DNA from: Ligula intestinalis
Taxonomy: Eukaryota > Platyhelminthes > Cestoda > Diphyllobothriidea > Diphyllobothriidae
Length of the DNA: 64,000 nt
Assembly: GCA_036362985.1 (NCBI GenBank)
Contig: JAYGXS010000004.1
Span: 6,479,711 to 6,543,710, forward strand
Direction of reading: 5' to 3'
Made by a program: the position numbers and the translations under genes. Positions 1-12,268 of the stretch are shown one piece after another (position 1 is the stretch's first letter; each line of letters starts with the position of its first letter). The notes under the pieces were generated by a model. That model was not told where the DNA came from. It saw only the letters and a program-made list of their open reading frames with translations, and did not search any database.

Positions 1-785
1 GCAATTATCAGTTTTCCTCCTGAAGACGTGTCCAAACCCGCCTGCCTATTTTTAAGAAGTTTCGATTACTCTGTCATGACCAAGATGAATATACGAAGAA
101 TTCTGACAATAATTTCAGTTCTTGCTGAGTTTAGTGGTTTAAGCATATCGTTAGTGTAATATTTTCAAAAATTTTAACTGCGGTTTATTAAAAACATGTT
201 TTACTTTGTCCACACATCAAACGCATTGTGCAGCAAATTGCCCTAAATATGCAACATAATGCTGACATTTATTTGAAATCTACGCGAACAAATATTGTTT
301 GGCTTAAATTTCAGTGAGGTGGCCAACATAAGTCCGAGGTAAAGTACACATTTAGCCGCATAACTACTCATAGAGTGCCAAACAGTGGCCTAATAGTTTC
401 ACCTGCGTTAAGTTTTATATGCATACTTTAGTAATCTGTCTGTGGCATTTACCCACTATGCCACTTATTATCATTACTTAATAATGGAATAAGCATGGTT
501 ACAAAAACACCTGTAACCCATTAATGTAGGCGTCAGGACAGTAAATGAAACACGCGGTTTAATGCACTGATGGCGAAGTTTAACAGTGCGCAACTATCGC
601 TCAGGTGGTCTACAGAAGCTTGCGCACATAGTAAAATCGCCATCTATGCAGCTTAGTATATTCTAAAAGGAAATCTCGATGGAAATACGTACGGACATTT
701 GTGGTTTTTCACTCAAATATACATCAGATATTAGTAGCTATAGTACTATGAATTTGCCCGCATAAAACTGTCAAAGCATAACTCC
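1..785. other. AT-rich DNA without a recognised gene
   Basis: I see no open frame of note, repeat or RNA gene here. The stretch ends where similarity to a Penelope-like element begins near 786. Confidence 0.5.
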
Positions 786-1660
786 GACAGCTGCAGAACA
801 CACTGCTTGAAAATATGTACTCAGAATGGTTTATCCTTGGGGATATTGACTAGTGCGCCAACAAACCAGCTTCCTTAACCGCAGAAACGAAAGATGTGTT
901 TATAAGACTGCATTTCTTTGGCGATACAACAAGCGAGCTAGAAAGACGACATCTGAAGACCGTGATCGTAAGCGCTTTCCCTGTGGTGAACTTACGCGAG
1001 TTCTTTATGCATTGTCCACTCCTACGGTTTGAACGTCACAACCGACTTGCGTTGATAGCCATACCTGTGCGTATTTAATATTTCACTTGTTCCTGCACAG
1101 CAGGATGTGTCGGCTAAACAACGAGTTATGTGGAAAAGAGAGTTTCTGGTTGCTTTATTAAAACTTAAACCAAACTGATTTTCTTTTCTATTTTCCCAAA
1201 CCTTGTAGATACGAATCACCGAATCAATATTGAGAAACACCATCGGGTTGGCTGCCAGACACCAACCAACTGTGCCAAGGGCCTACACTTGGGCAGTGAC
1301 TGTACTGCTGGAAAATCCAGTGTTGTTTTGTCCGAAGATGCCAACGCAAAAACTTTCACTTATGTGGCCGACGCCGAGGACAGGTGGCAATTGCATATTC
1401 CCTACCTCTTACAGAAAGTCATTTAGTCCGTTTTAAAGACACTAATTATCCTTCCAAGCACCGGATCCATGGCCAGTGCTCACAATCTATCCCCCATTTC
1501 TCTTCCTAGCCCCAGGCCTCTACACGCCGTTCCCATCAGGTGGATGGCATCATAAGTTGTAATAAAAGAGCACTCATTAACTTGCCCAAATGTTTGTTTT
1601 TCATTATTTCTGTTATTCCACTGGCCCGATGATAATTTGATGAAAATATACGTTTGTCGA
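786..1660 (+). mobile_element. Penelope-like element, 3' remnant (RT tail, GIY-YIG, 3' end)
   Basis: This is a decayed 3' part of the same PLE family as the element at 38481-41502. The frame at 896-1078 reads FIRLHFFGDTTSELERR, matching FIRLPFLGDAASELVSRR of the larger copy at 40574-40630. DNA similarity starts near 786 (the stretch coding for LQNTLxEN) and continues through the nuclease region (1075-1140) and the LIDTNHQ-like segment (about 1205-1235). No complete GIY-YIG motif survives and frames are broken. The non-coding tail at 1600-1658 matches the tail of the copy at 50335-50650, including a hammerhead-like core. The RT palm is absent, so this is a 5'-truncated dead copy. Confidence 0.75.
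1623..1658 (+). ncRNA. hammerhead-ribozyme-like core, decayed, in PLE tail
   Basis: Order seen: GGC (1623-1625), core CCGATGA (1626-1632; the rule is CTGATGA), a short stem II region, GAAA (1642-1645), short hairpin to GTT, T at 1655 as cleavage base, then GTC (1656-1658), which pairs with GGC through one wobble. It aligns with the better copy at 50604-50645. Hammerheads in PLE terminal repeats are an established finding; activity of this copy is unlikely because U4 is changed. Confidence 0.4.
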
Positions 1661-4600
1661 CTAAAATTTTCTACGTCACCACGAGAATATTAGCGAAAAC
1701 GTGGGATTATAGCATACTGGAATAAAGTCCAAAAATACGTGTAAATAATCAAAGGTCGCAAAATAATGCAATTGCAAATTTGCTATTACAAAAGAAAAAT
1801 ATGAGCGTATTTTAGGAATTCGTATCCGCTTCCAGTTGCAACATTACGTCAAGGAAGGCAGTTTTGGGAAATTTACTCTAAAAAAGTGGTTACTTCTGAT
1901 ATTCAAGAGCAGTAGTTAATGATCAGAATCAATGAAAGGTCCTGCTTTTTAGGTTACGTTGTTTAGCTACGTCGGCAAACTGTTAAACCTGATTATAATT
2001 TAGCTCGTTGGAAAAAGCCACGGCTTTCAGATAAAAGTAACTGATGCAATTACGAAAGCAAGTTGCCGTTTTTAACTTCAACAACAGGGAAGGTATTTTG
2101 CTCGCGATTTAAAACGGAATTTAGGATGTTTTTTTAAATAGACGTTTTACTAACAGTTTTATAACTGGACAAATACATTGTTACGAAATTAAAGCTCTTG
2201 GGAGATGCCATTTTATTCTGTCTTATTTTGTGTTGCTTAATCTGACATACATATGGCATTTGGTATATAATTTACAAGAGATTATCCAGTTTAACAGGTA
2301 ATTGAGGCAGTTTGGAAAGTCAGCACAAAGCCAACGCAAATTTTGATGTTCTTAATCATTCGCAAGGCATTTTAACACACTGAAATACATCTTCTATTTT
2401 AGAATTTTATTTGTTTTTTTGATACATTAAGGGCAGCGGTTGTGAATTAAAATTTCGCCAGCTTTAACAGCTACTTCAAAATCAATAGTTGCGAGTTGCT
2501 TTGCCGTTAATAGCTTCACCAAATGTCGATAATTTGGACAGTACTAATAGATTGCTGGTACATTTGGATCCTCTGAATTGCGGTTTTTTTGCAAAGCGTG
2601 ATGCAAAATAATTTAGAATAGTTGGCATTTCAGCTAATATTCGCACAGTTTTGGGCAGTAAAAAATTTCACATATCCACTTATGGGTATTAAGAAAAAAT
2701 GTTGCAGTTCCTTAACCTGCTAATACCAGTGCAAATCCTAATAAACGACAATGACATTATACTGCATTGTGAACATCAGCAGATGTCATTATTGAAATTC
2801 AGAAAAGGAGGCAATCCTACCACAAAAAAGAACAGACCGTCCTAAATACACATGGACAATTTGTAAAATGTTCATTATTCGAACCTTTACTGTTTGGAGA
2901 ATAAGGATTGTCGTTAGTCGTAAGAATTACATTTTTCAAAAGCAAACCAGAATTTGCAATATCTTCCATAATTAGCGCTACAAGAACCAATTTCTACGAA
3001 TGCCAATTTTAACCAAACACAATTCTCCCATCAAACTAAAAATAACAAAATAAGACCCCGTTGCTGAAGCTTCAAACTAGCATGGCGATCAGTATACTAT
3101 GTGACATTAACCACTGCATGATACACGTATTCTTTCTGTCAATTACAATGCACCAGCCGTTTTGACGCATAAATTGTTCCCTTTAAGATTTTTTGTAAAC
3201 ATACGTATAATGTAAGCACTTATTACTGAGTAAAGTTCATGTTTTACGAGAAAACACAAGAGGATATGTTTGTAGAGTCCGAAGAGTCCTTCATGATGGC
3301 AGTTAACCCATAGATACTGGACCGAGGACGCAAGTTTATAATGCATGCCAAACACTAGAACCAGAAGAACTACGGTTTATATCTACTTCAATTACAAAAT
3401 ATGAATTGGCAGGCATACGTTTGGCTTCTATTAATTAACCTTAGGCTCGCATGCTTATATCCTGATTAACTAAATAACCTACGTTGGTTGATTTAAAAAT
3501 TACTTCAGTCGTCAAGGGCATTAGTGTGGAGAGAGTTGGCGTCAACAATCCAAACAGTTACCGAAGGAATCGGCTGCCAAAAAGGGTGCAAACATTTTGA
3601 ATATTAACATATGACCACTGTAATCGCGGCACTGGTACGAAGTTTCTTTGGGCACGCATGACTGGTCTGCATAGCTCGATGGCAGCCTTTTTCTGCTCTA
3701 CAGACACTGTCGTAGAAAATATGACTGAATCGAACCTACCTTGAAGCTGACTCCGGAAACTCCTCTAGCATCCGTGCTATGTTAGGCCTCTTCCACAGGC
3801 GATTGAATGGACACTTTAATGCCCTTTATGTTTCCCTTAAATAAGCATACTGTGAAATGTTCTCGAACACTATTCGACAAAAGGTGACTGCTGTGACCAT
3901 TTTTGTTTGAACCAAATGAGCGGGTGTATTATAAGATAAGCATAAAGGTGGTAAAGGCAAGTATTTTGTCCTTGGTCTCACTGTATAAGATAAAGTATTT
4001 AAGAACTGTGCATGGCCGTTGGCTGCTGGCAAAATGTTCACTACAGCTTGACTCAGACGGGTTCCGGATAAAAATTTGTTTGTTTCTTATGCCAATATTG
4101 GGGATTTGGTGGTCTTTCAGACAAGATGCTCGATAAATTTGCAGACTCATTAAGTTTGCAGATGGCCAGGGTTAGGCCAATGAGTTTGAAGAATTATTAC
4201 CTTCAGGTTGGATGTTTTTAAATGTGGTTCATATCTTGTGAACCTAACTGCATAACTATTAAGTGCATGCATTTGCCGCTTAAATTACCGGTTTTGTTTG
4301 CTGCGCTGATTTGTGTATATTTATCCAATGAAAATAAGTGTATCCTAACCAAGTAGAAAATATATTAAGGATAGTATAGTCAAACCAAAACAGAGAATTA
4401 TAAAGATGGTTTCTAACATACCAATTCATTATTTAATGTAAGGTTTACATTGTCTAAAATTGAAACTTTTTAGCCTACCTACCATTTAATTAACAGCAAA
4501 ATTAAATTCCACACCACCCACATATAAAATTGGGCACAGGTTTCTGACTTCGTCTTATAAACCAAATATTACCATTTTAGTATCCTTTATGCATGTCTGT

Positions 4601-5734
4601 GCACATTTAACTGAAAAAACATTCTTGCAGCAGAATGGACACTTTCTTACTTCTTGTCAACCTTCCATGAAAACAGGCCCACAAAGTATTTCCTTCATGA
4701 GAGCTATCGATTATTTTTGATTTACTATCAATTGTAAGTCCCTATGTCCATTACGCAAAGTACTTCTTAAACAAGCGGCGATGGTTCGCCTATTGCTGCT
4801 CATTATTTATATCTTTTCGATAGCCTAAACTATCAATAAGCATGTGGAAATTAAAATTTCCCACTAGTGTTTGCTTAGCGTGCAATTTCTGTGATTAACA
4901 GATGTAGGTTAAATGTATTCCTCATTTCTTCTAGCGAAAATGCAATATATATATTTATCTTTCTGTTTACCGGTATCCAACAAAAAGCCCATGTTTTCTT
5001 TATGAGCTTTGCATGCTTTCTTACTACAGCCTCAGATGTGTTTAATTGCAGCACACTTTGAAGGCGTTTGCACTTTGACTGCAGGATTTACAGTCTATAT
5101 TTCAGGTGGTTTGTTTAGCCTGGAATGTATGTGTTCTGTCAGCGTGAAGACGGAAACGCATTAATCTTCCATGGCAAACAGTCACGCACTCCTATGTCGG
5201 TTTGCCCCAATGAACTGACTGGGTAGCGCTCGTTAGTAGGGTAAAAGAAACGCATTATGTTTTGGTTTTGTGTGACTCATCAGTTGACGGGGAACAAAGC
5301 AGACACCTGGCAAATTATCTGCCCAGGCGAGCAAAGTCTGCGTTTAATAGCATTTAACGGGAAAAAATAACAAGCATATATCAAGAGCCGGACTTTTAGG
5401 GTTTAACCTAAGAAGCAGAAATTGTGCCAAAGCATGTAGCCGACCAGTACCTTGTGCCCAAATTATTTTTAAAAAATTTTAATTTTTTTCATACTGTGAT
5501 GGAATATTAATAATGGTGGATTTAAAAAGGCACGAAAACAGCAAAACTATAAGTATAAGCTAAGTGGTAAGCGCAACGTACTAAAAAGAAAAAAAAATGT
5601 GCATTCATAATAAAAATTTAAATATTAAAATATATTCATCCAAATGGATTGCAAAAAAATAGAACTAATGTTTATCAAAAAGTGATTCTCCACCACGGCT
5701 TGGCGCAAATTGCAGTTGAAAATTGGCAATTACG
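1661..5734. other. AT-rich DNA without a recognised gene
   Basis: Only short open frames of the length expected by chance in AT-rich sequence (60-77 codons, several overlapping on both strands around 3.8-4.1 kb). I see no splice-flanked coding block, RNA gene or clear repeat. Confidence 0.45.
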
Positions 5735-5764
5735 CTACTACTACTACTACTACTACTACTACTA
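5735..5764 (+). repeat. (CTA)10 microsatellite
   Basis: Ten uninterrupted copies of CTA, 30 bases. Flanks are unique at this scale. Confidence 0.95.
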
Positions 5765-7013
5765 ATTTCGTCCACCATGGACCGATTCAAACTGCATCTG
5801 CTAATTAGTACTCACACCAGATGATTTTATGAGTAAAGGAGCACTTTTGAAATTTAAATTGTTCATTGAAAATCTTTTAACGTCGAACTGGGGATACAGT
5901 TTTAATAATTAACTGAACGTCGTTGTTCGAATTTATATTAATATGCCCCTATTTTCAAGTTTTTGAAGTGTACTTTGATTTTTAGATGGCTTTTTTTACT
6001 GGGAATATACTACTTTTTAAAGTACTCTTACCTTGCAACAACACTAAAGAGAAATTACGATGTGCTTATTACGTTATAGCTTTATATTGCTTGCAGCAAG
6101 ACAAAACAGAGGGCAGCCTGGTTCAATTAATTATAAAAGGACCGATGTGACGGCTTTAAATAGTTTAAGCATCCACATGAACACAAAACGTAGGTCATTA
6201 GAGTTTGCAGAGGCCTTCTGGCACTCATTCCACTCTTAAAGATAATCTGATGGATCAAAGGTAGCTATTTTAAAGTAGTAAAAACTGTTCAACTAGTTGA
6301 TAATCAAGTAGAGTCTCACTGCTACAATTTGCTGAAATCCAGAATCTCCAAACATTGAGTTTCCGCCTAAATATTGAACTACATTTTCCAGCGTCCGATG
6401 AAATTCAGTGGGAGTATTTCTAGTTGGAGTTTTTTTTTGCATCAGACACAAACGTTTTCTGAGAGGCTGAAAGGCCTGCTGGTCTTTCTGTCGAAGACGT
6501 GCTGATTGAACCACTTTGGTGTTCCGCTGGGAACACAGATGTTAATCGTGAATCAGCAAAAACAGAATATAAAAACGAGAAGGCTGAATGTTTTTCTGTT
6601 TTTCGCGATCATTGTGAGCAGCATTTTAAAAAGCATGAACTACAGCCAGAAATAATTAATCGCGTTTCGAGGATGCGTATTGCCTGTGTGTGTGCTGGAG
6701 AGGCAAATATTCGATTTTTGAATATAATTGAGGGTAGGACCTTGGGTAGTTTTTTTGAATGCAGGAATTTGTAATGTATCAGGCTTTATAAGAAGTATTG
6801 AGTAAACATTATTAAATACTGTCATCTGTTCTCAGCAAAGCTGTAAAGAATACTTTTATGATGCCTACGGAACAGGACATACAAATAGACTGCACAAAGA
6901 AAATCTTTTAATGGTTTAAGGAAAATGCAATTTTGTGCTGCATTCTGTAAGACATGTATTTACTGACAGTCTTCAGTTGTGATTTGACTAGGTAGACAAA
7001 TGGTATCGAGCGT
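5765..7013. other. AT-rich DNA, one weak plus-strand open frame
   Basis: The only frame longer than its surroundings is 6499-6774 (+, 91 codons from GTG), closed upstream by a stop near 6460 and with no convincing donor at its end. I do not recognise the protein and treat it as probable noise. Confidence 0.3.
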
Positions 7014-7415
7014 TTATGGAGATCGTTTGAACGACCTAGTGCACGAGGTTGTTTTCAACAAAGTGCAATGCTCGCTTTCCATACGCCCGCCCTGTAACCG
7101 ACAACTGGAAGAAATCCAAATCTGGCTATTGCCATTGTACTTGACGCAGACCTTAACTATGCCATCGCCTTTACGAAAACAATGATAGCAAATGTAATCG
7201 TCTTCAAAAACTTGCGCAAATTCTCTGCTGGAAACACCGGTTTCTATGCCCTTGCTCGGTGTTTTTGATGCCACACAATGTCCTTTGTGAGAACTAATGC
7301 GGGGTTGCAAATGTTTGGAAGGAAGTTTCAATTGTTTTACATCCTCTGTAGTCACCACTTCAGGGAATCTGACGGTGGTTAAGGGTGTAAACCGAGAGAA
7401 TTGTGCCACGTGCAT
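7014..7415 (-). CDS. hypothetical protein or exon, 133 codons
   Basis: This is the longest open frame in the first 10 kb and is less AT-rich than its flanks. I do not recognise the product. It has no signal peptide or membrane segment; the middle part has a CxxC pair (YICYHCF) and the C-terminal third has further cysteines. If it is an exon rather than a whole gene, a good acceptor lies inside it: a pyrimidine-rich run ending in CAG near 7367-7370 on the minus strand. A moderate donor (GTAAAG) follows CYHCF. No neighbouring exon could be linked, so it may be a chance frame. Confidence 0.3.
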   Translation of the reverse strand: MHVAQFSRFTPLTTVRFPEVVTTEDVKQLKLPSKHLQPRISSHKGHCVASKTPSKGIETGVSSREFAQVFEDDYICYHCFRKGDGIVKVCVKYNGNSQIWISSSCRLQGGRMESEHCTLLKTTSCTRSFKRSP

Positions 7416-10400
7416 TAGCAGACAAGGTCAAGTGACAAGTCGTGAACTTTGAACTAATTAACGTCTGCCGTTTATAATAATTCATTTTTTACTACAGTTG
7501 CAAAATAATATTCCTATCAGATATTGGAATTTGATTTTGGATAGGTAAAAAGTTAAAATGACATTTCGCGTATATTGTATGTAGCAAATGGCATTTTTAG
7601 ATTATATTTTCATATTTAAAGGTAATTAAAATTTAAATTGTAAGAGGCTTGTAATATCTGGCTTATTTCAGCACGTTAGATACAATAAAATTGAAGTACT
7701 GTCTCAGTTTTAACTATTCGATTTTGTGTGGTAAATACAATTTGCCTCTTTCCTTGTTTACTGCTCATGTATATATATATATATATACATATGTTTGGCG
7801 TAGCAAATTATAGGTGCATTGCAACTGCTTAAAGTTTTTTTTGATTTTCTAACGATGTAACTCAACCACAACTGCTGGCCCAGTAAGTTTGTTATTGCCC
7901 TTAGAGGTATACAATAGTTATATGATAAGTTTTCGTTGTCTATTTACGTAATCTAATAACAATCATCCACTTTATCGCTTAATTTTTGGGTAGTCTAAGG
8001 TCTTTTAGTACTCAGACAAATAACATTGCAAGACCGAAACGTCTGCAATACATTATTAAATGTCATACGTTTACTGGAAACAAAAAAAACTAATTCAGTT
8101 TACAACTTAGTCATTTGATATTGGAATTGCTTATTTCACGCAAAAAGTACACTCTTGTTGGCTTAGAAGTGACACGTTAAGTAATTCAGTCAGTTTTTGA
8201 TAGATATGCTGTATAAATAAATACAAAATTCGCCAACTGTCCATCTGAAATATTTAATTCTCGTTGGTTACATACACTGAAAATATTCTACCAATGAGTG
8301 CCACTACCGTCGCAACACAATTCTTCGTAGTAAATTTTTTCTCAGAATTGATCTATTCAGATTCTTAGGAAATCATAAAAGGAAGGCGCCGTGTTTGACT
8401 GAGGGGAACAATTTTCCTGAAAAAGCAAGATTGAATTTGCATGCGCTGAACAATAATTTAAAGCAAACAGAAGTATGCATGGTTCAGTATATCAGACCAG
8501 TTAAGTAGAAAAACAAAAAAAACTCTTTTCTTCAGCGTCGTAGTTCAGACTGTGTTTTGCTGTCCTGAGTGGTTATAAGTCCCCCTGCAGCTCGTTTTTT
8601 ACAATTTTATTTGAAATTTGATCAGGTTATGCTGTTCGTTTTCTAGATTGGCCAATATGATGTACGTTCAATGATAAAATAAAAGCCATAGACAACTCAT
8701 AAAAAATAATCGCGGCTCCATATGTAACCAGCCTTTTTCCACCAACCTGTTCATATCACACAACTATGAGAGAGACATACCTCTTCGTTAAAACGTTCTG
8801 CTGAGTAACTCAAAGCGCTACCCCAAAACTATTCCTCCAGAAATAAACTTCTACCCTTCTCAGGCGCATCAATTCGATAAATTGCAAAGTGTAGATCGAA
8901 TTTTAAAATCACAACGTAGTTACTTTGCCGAATTTCTACGCCTTGCCGACTTGTTGGTACAAGTAAGTTTTTACCTACGTTAACTAACAAGCGTCATCAA
9001 GCGATCTGTAAAAAAAACACTTAATAAACCTAATAGGTTTTTCATCCTTAAATGTTTAAAAAGTAAATATGTAAAAAGAGTTTGTGTCAGAAATGTCTTA
9101 ACACACGTTTTTATAATATAATTTACAGTAATGCATGTACACTTGATTCCCTTAGAACATGGTGCCCTCACTTTTTAGATGCTTGTATTGGATTTGCAAA
9201 CAGATTTGATGGCTTTTGTAAAATGAATTTTTGACGTGCACATATATGTTCAATTGAATAAAAATCGAAGTTTAGGTACTACAATAGTTAACAACAAATG
9301 TGTATTCATTTTTGCAACCTTTTGTTCTGCCTGTCATTTTTGTTAGCTTGGGTGTAATGCTGGAATATCTGACGTCATCTACTGGCATGGAAATAAAGAG
9401 CAGTTAAGCGTATAGCGCAAACAAGGACACGGTCACCTGCTTATGAGTAGGATTTGTAAGTATCCTACTATCTACTTTAGCCATAAGAAATATATTTACA
9501 AGCAGCCTTGGTTAGTTTTCTGAAAACAAATTTTTTGAGCTGACTCCAAAGGTTCGTGAGGTTAAACCTGTCATCGTCAGTGAAATAACCACGGAAACTT
9601 AACAGACTCTAATCCTTTGGCAAGCAGTAAGCATATGCGCAATGGGATACCACACGGCCAGCACAGGTATGAGGTTACAACATCATAAGGATTTTTACTA
9701 TTTCGTCATTCGGAAGGCTAAATTTTTGAATTATGAAATCATACTTTTGTTACTAAGTGATAGACATGGTGTTCATTCACCTTCCTTGTAAAGAAACCAC
9801 CTTCACGTTTTGTCTTTTTTCTTTGTTCCTCAGATTATTCAATGAAACTCCCGAGGAGGCAAGAGCAAGAAAATCTTATTATTATTATAATCAATTGCAG
9901 TTTGTCTGAAAACACAGACTCATACCACAATTCATAGTGGGTGAAATAATGGCTGGATATCACAGTACTGTAGCTTTTTCCCTCAATGCAACGATATCAC
10001 GTTTGAGAAGTAAACGATTAAATCTCTGGGATAACACGTCTTTTGCCTAAAGTTTCAAGACCTGTTGCGGATTGATCATCAGCGGCATACGCAGGAAGAG
10101 TAAGCAACTACAGGGATGTAACATTTATCTGGAGGTCTTTGCATTTTATTGATGTAGCATTGTGGTTTATACCAACCATGACCATGACCAGACCATGAAT
10201 GTCGAAAGTTTATAAGAAATGGAACCCTAATGCAGTTCTTATGTGTCTTTAACGTTTGGTCTGGTCATTCAAGTTAGAAGGCCAGCCTATTTGACATAAA
10301 CCAGGAAACTGCAAAAACAGAAGTGCAAGGTACTCAAACATCCTCTATAAATGCTTTGTACAAAGCAATATAATACTATTTGTTACCCATTCAAGTGTAT

Positions 10401-11440
10401 TTCAGAGGTTTTTGTTACAATGAAATTAAATTGATAAAATACGCCATCCCGCTCGTTATACTGAGACAGATATCCACGCATTTAATTTGAATATCAGTCA
10501 TATTGAAGAGGCCCTGCCGCTCCTCAGTAAGGAGTTTGAACGTGTGTACCCATGACTTTCTCCTAACCATATACATGACATTTACAATACTGCCTAATAC
10601 CATTCAACTTGCCAGTCATGTGTTAATACACATACTTGATTAGCAGGTTTGCAACAAAAAAATCTCTGTGACTTGTTCTTTTTGATACATCACTGAAATT
10701 AAATTTTACGTAGGTACTAAAACATTCCAAGAAATGATGCTTGTAGGTATAACAGTTTCCTAAGTTGACATGTAAGCTTCCTTAATTCAGTGCAACTCCA
10801 CTATTACTTGCCTTTGATTTTCAGTTCTGTGCGTGACAGGTAAAACTTATTTTTCCAGTTGAGGAGTCTTATGATGACATCTCCTGTCTACTTAGTCGAT
10901 TATTTTTTTTACCATCTGCAAAATTGATGCAAAGTTTAGGCTATATTACTTCACGCAGACCTCTAGGTGAGGCATCCACTAATGCCACGCTAAAGGGAAA
11001 CACACGTCTTTCACAAGTTGTTGTGATTACTAGAACAGGCAGGCTGCCCATGTCATACTTTGCTATTTTGCATTCAAATTTGAAGTACATGTTTTCGGCA
11101 GTTGTATTTCAATTGTGTCAGAATCCATCGCCAAAATACGGGTACATGACCTTCCGTTCTAAAAAAGCTCTTGTGGGCTGTACTTTATGCTGGCTAAATA
11201 GGAAGTACATGGTTAATTTCGCAGAAAAGTGCGCATTCATTTGTCACAATGCCTGTCTTATAAGACGTAAGTAAGGCGCAGGAAACGCAAGAGGAGGGGT
11301 AAATCACGGTCTCATGGTTTGCTTTTGCAATCCTAGAGTTGAACTGGGCAGCCGAATATGGAGCAAGGAGTTTTTGATACATGCAATTGGCAGCTGAGTT
11401 TTGTTTGAACGGTCGAGTGCAGATAACTTATTCCAGCATT
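7416..11440. other. AT-rich DNA; (TA)9 at 7770-7787
   Basis: No gene could be supported. Simple sequence: (TA)9 at 7770-7787 and a short TTA/ATT run near 9877-9890. The frame at 10924-11274 (+, 116 codons) has no recognisable motif and AT-rich codon use, so I leave it out as a gene. Confidence 0.4.
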
Positions 11441-11560
11441 CGTTACGCCAGCGCTCAACATTCTGTGATCTGTATCTGCATATGCATGCTTAATAAAAAC
11501 GATAACTGTCTCTGTGTCTGTCTCCGTTATCATTGGTCGCCAGAGTCATGTTGACAAGCA
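11440..11560 (+). mobile_element. possible LTR 3' end and leader of an LTR retrotransposon
   Basis: An AATAAA at about 11492 is followed by a TGTCTCTGTGTCTGTCTC stretch, a CGTTATCATT end and then TGGTCGCCAGAG, which looks like the end of a Gypsy-type LTR and an adjacent primer-binding site. No second LTR, gag or pol was found nearby, and no tRNA match was tested. This is a layout resemblance only. Confidence 0.22.
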
Positions 11561-12268
11561 GTGTGCGCCTTCGACGAGCGCATGTTAGTACCACGATCAC
11601 TTCCTTGGCACGCTTTCTCGGTCGCCTGTGCGTACCGGTCTCTACGTCGCTCCCTCATTTTACCGTGCGCGTGAGGATTCAAGTGACGCCCGACGTGAAA
11701 TGCGGATGTGAATACGCCACAGGGGGGGGGCGTGGGCGGGGGTGCGGAAGGGGTCGTCGCATCCATGTCATCGCGGCCGCTTGAAAGGTCACCCCTCCCC
11801 CGCCAATGCAGCAAGGGCTATAACCGTGTTTGCACAGCTGCTTCAAATTCACTCACCGTAAACCAAGACTCCAAACGCCACCGACACCGTCTCAAGAGGT
11901 CGACACCTCGCGTCCTCACACCTCCAAACAAAACTTGAGATGATTACCAGGAGACGACATTAATTTTCGGACTAATTCCCCTCTCACTCCCTCCCCCCAC
12001 TTCCATTTCGCTAGTCCCCAATTATGAGTAGAATCTGATGCCCATGATCCCTTTACACCGTTCGCTCCCTTTGTTACTACTGCATGGGTTGAGCGTAAAA
12101 CCCTTGACCTACTATCAGTTGGACCTCCCCATTTACTTACGCGTAATTTGTCGCGGCCGGTTGAAAGACAGCCACCAGCCACAGTGATACGGCTAGCTCT
12201 TAGGTTAAGTTAAATGGCCTACCACATAAATCCCTTCTCTTTCAATCAAACCCTTACAACCTATCATT
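11561..12268. other. GC-rich stretch of unknown origin before the Helitron frame
   Basis: Markedly more GC-rich than its surroundings. A motif of the form TCGCGGCCGNTTGAAAG occurs twice (near 11770 and 12151), about 380 bases apart, so the block may be a repeat or part of a mobile element. Overlapping frames on both strands at 11530-11938 are low-complexity (Gly/Arg or Pro/Ser) products of G-runs. I cannot name it. The Helitron 5' terminus should lie in or near this stretch. Confidence 0.4.

Noticed and set aside
4781..4800. Short GGCGA/TCGCC inverted repeat
   Set aside because: Five base pairs with no context; expected by chance in a window of this length.
10924..11274. 116-codon plus frame
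   Set aside because: No motif, AT-rich codons, no splice sites; probably chance.
11530..11938. Overlapping frames in both orientations at 11.5-11.9 kb
   Set aside because: They follow from G-runs and absence of stops in GC-rich sequence; no motif.
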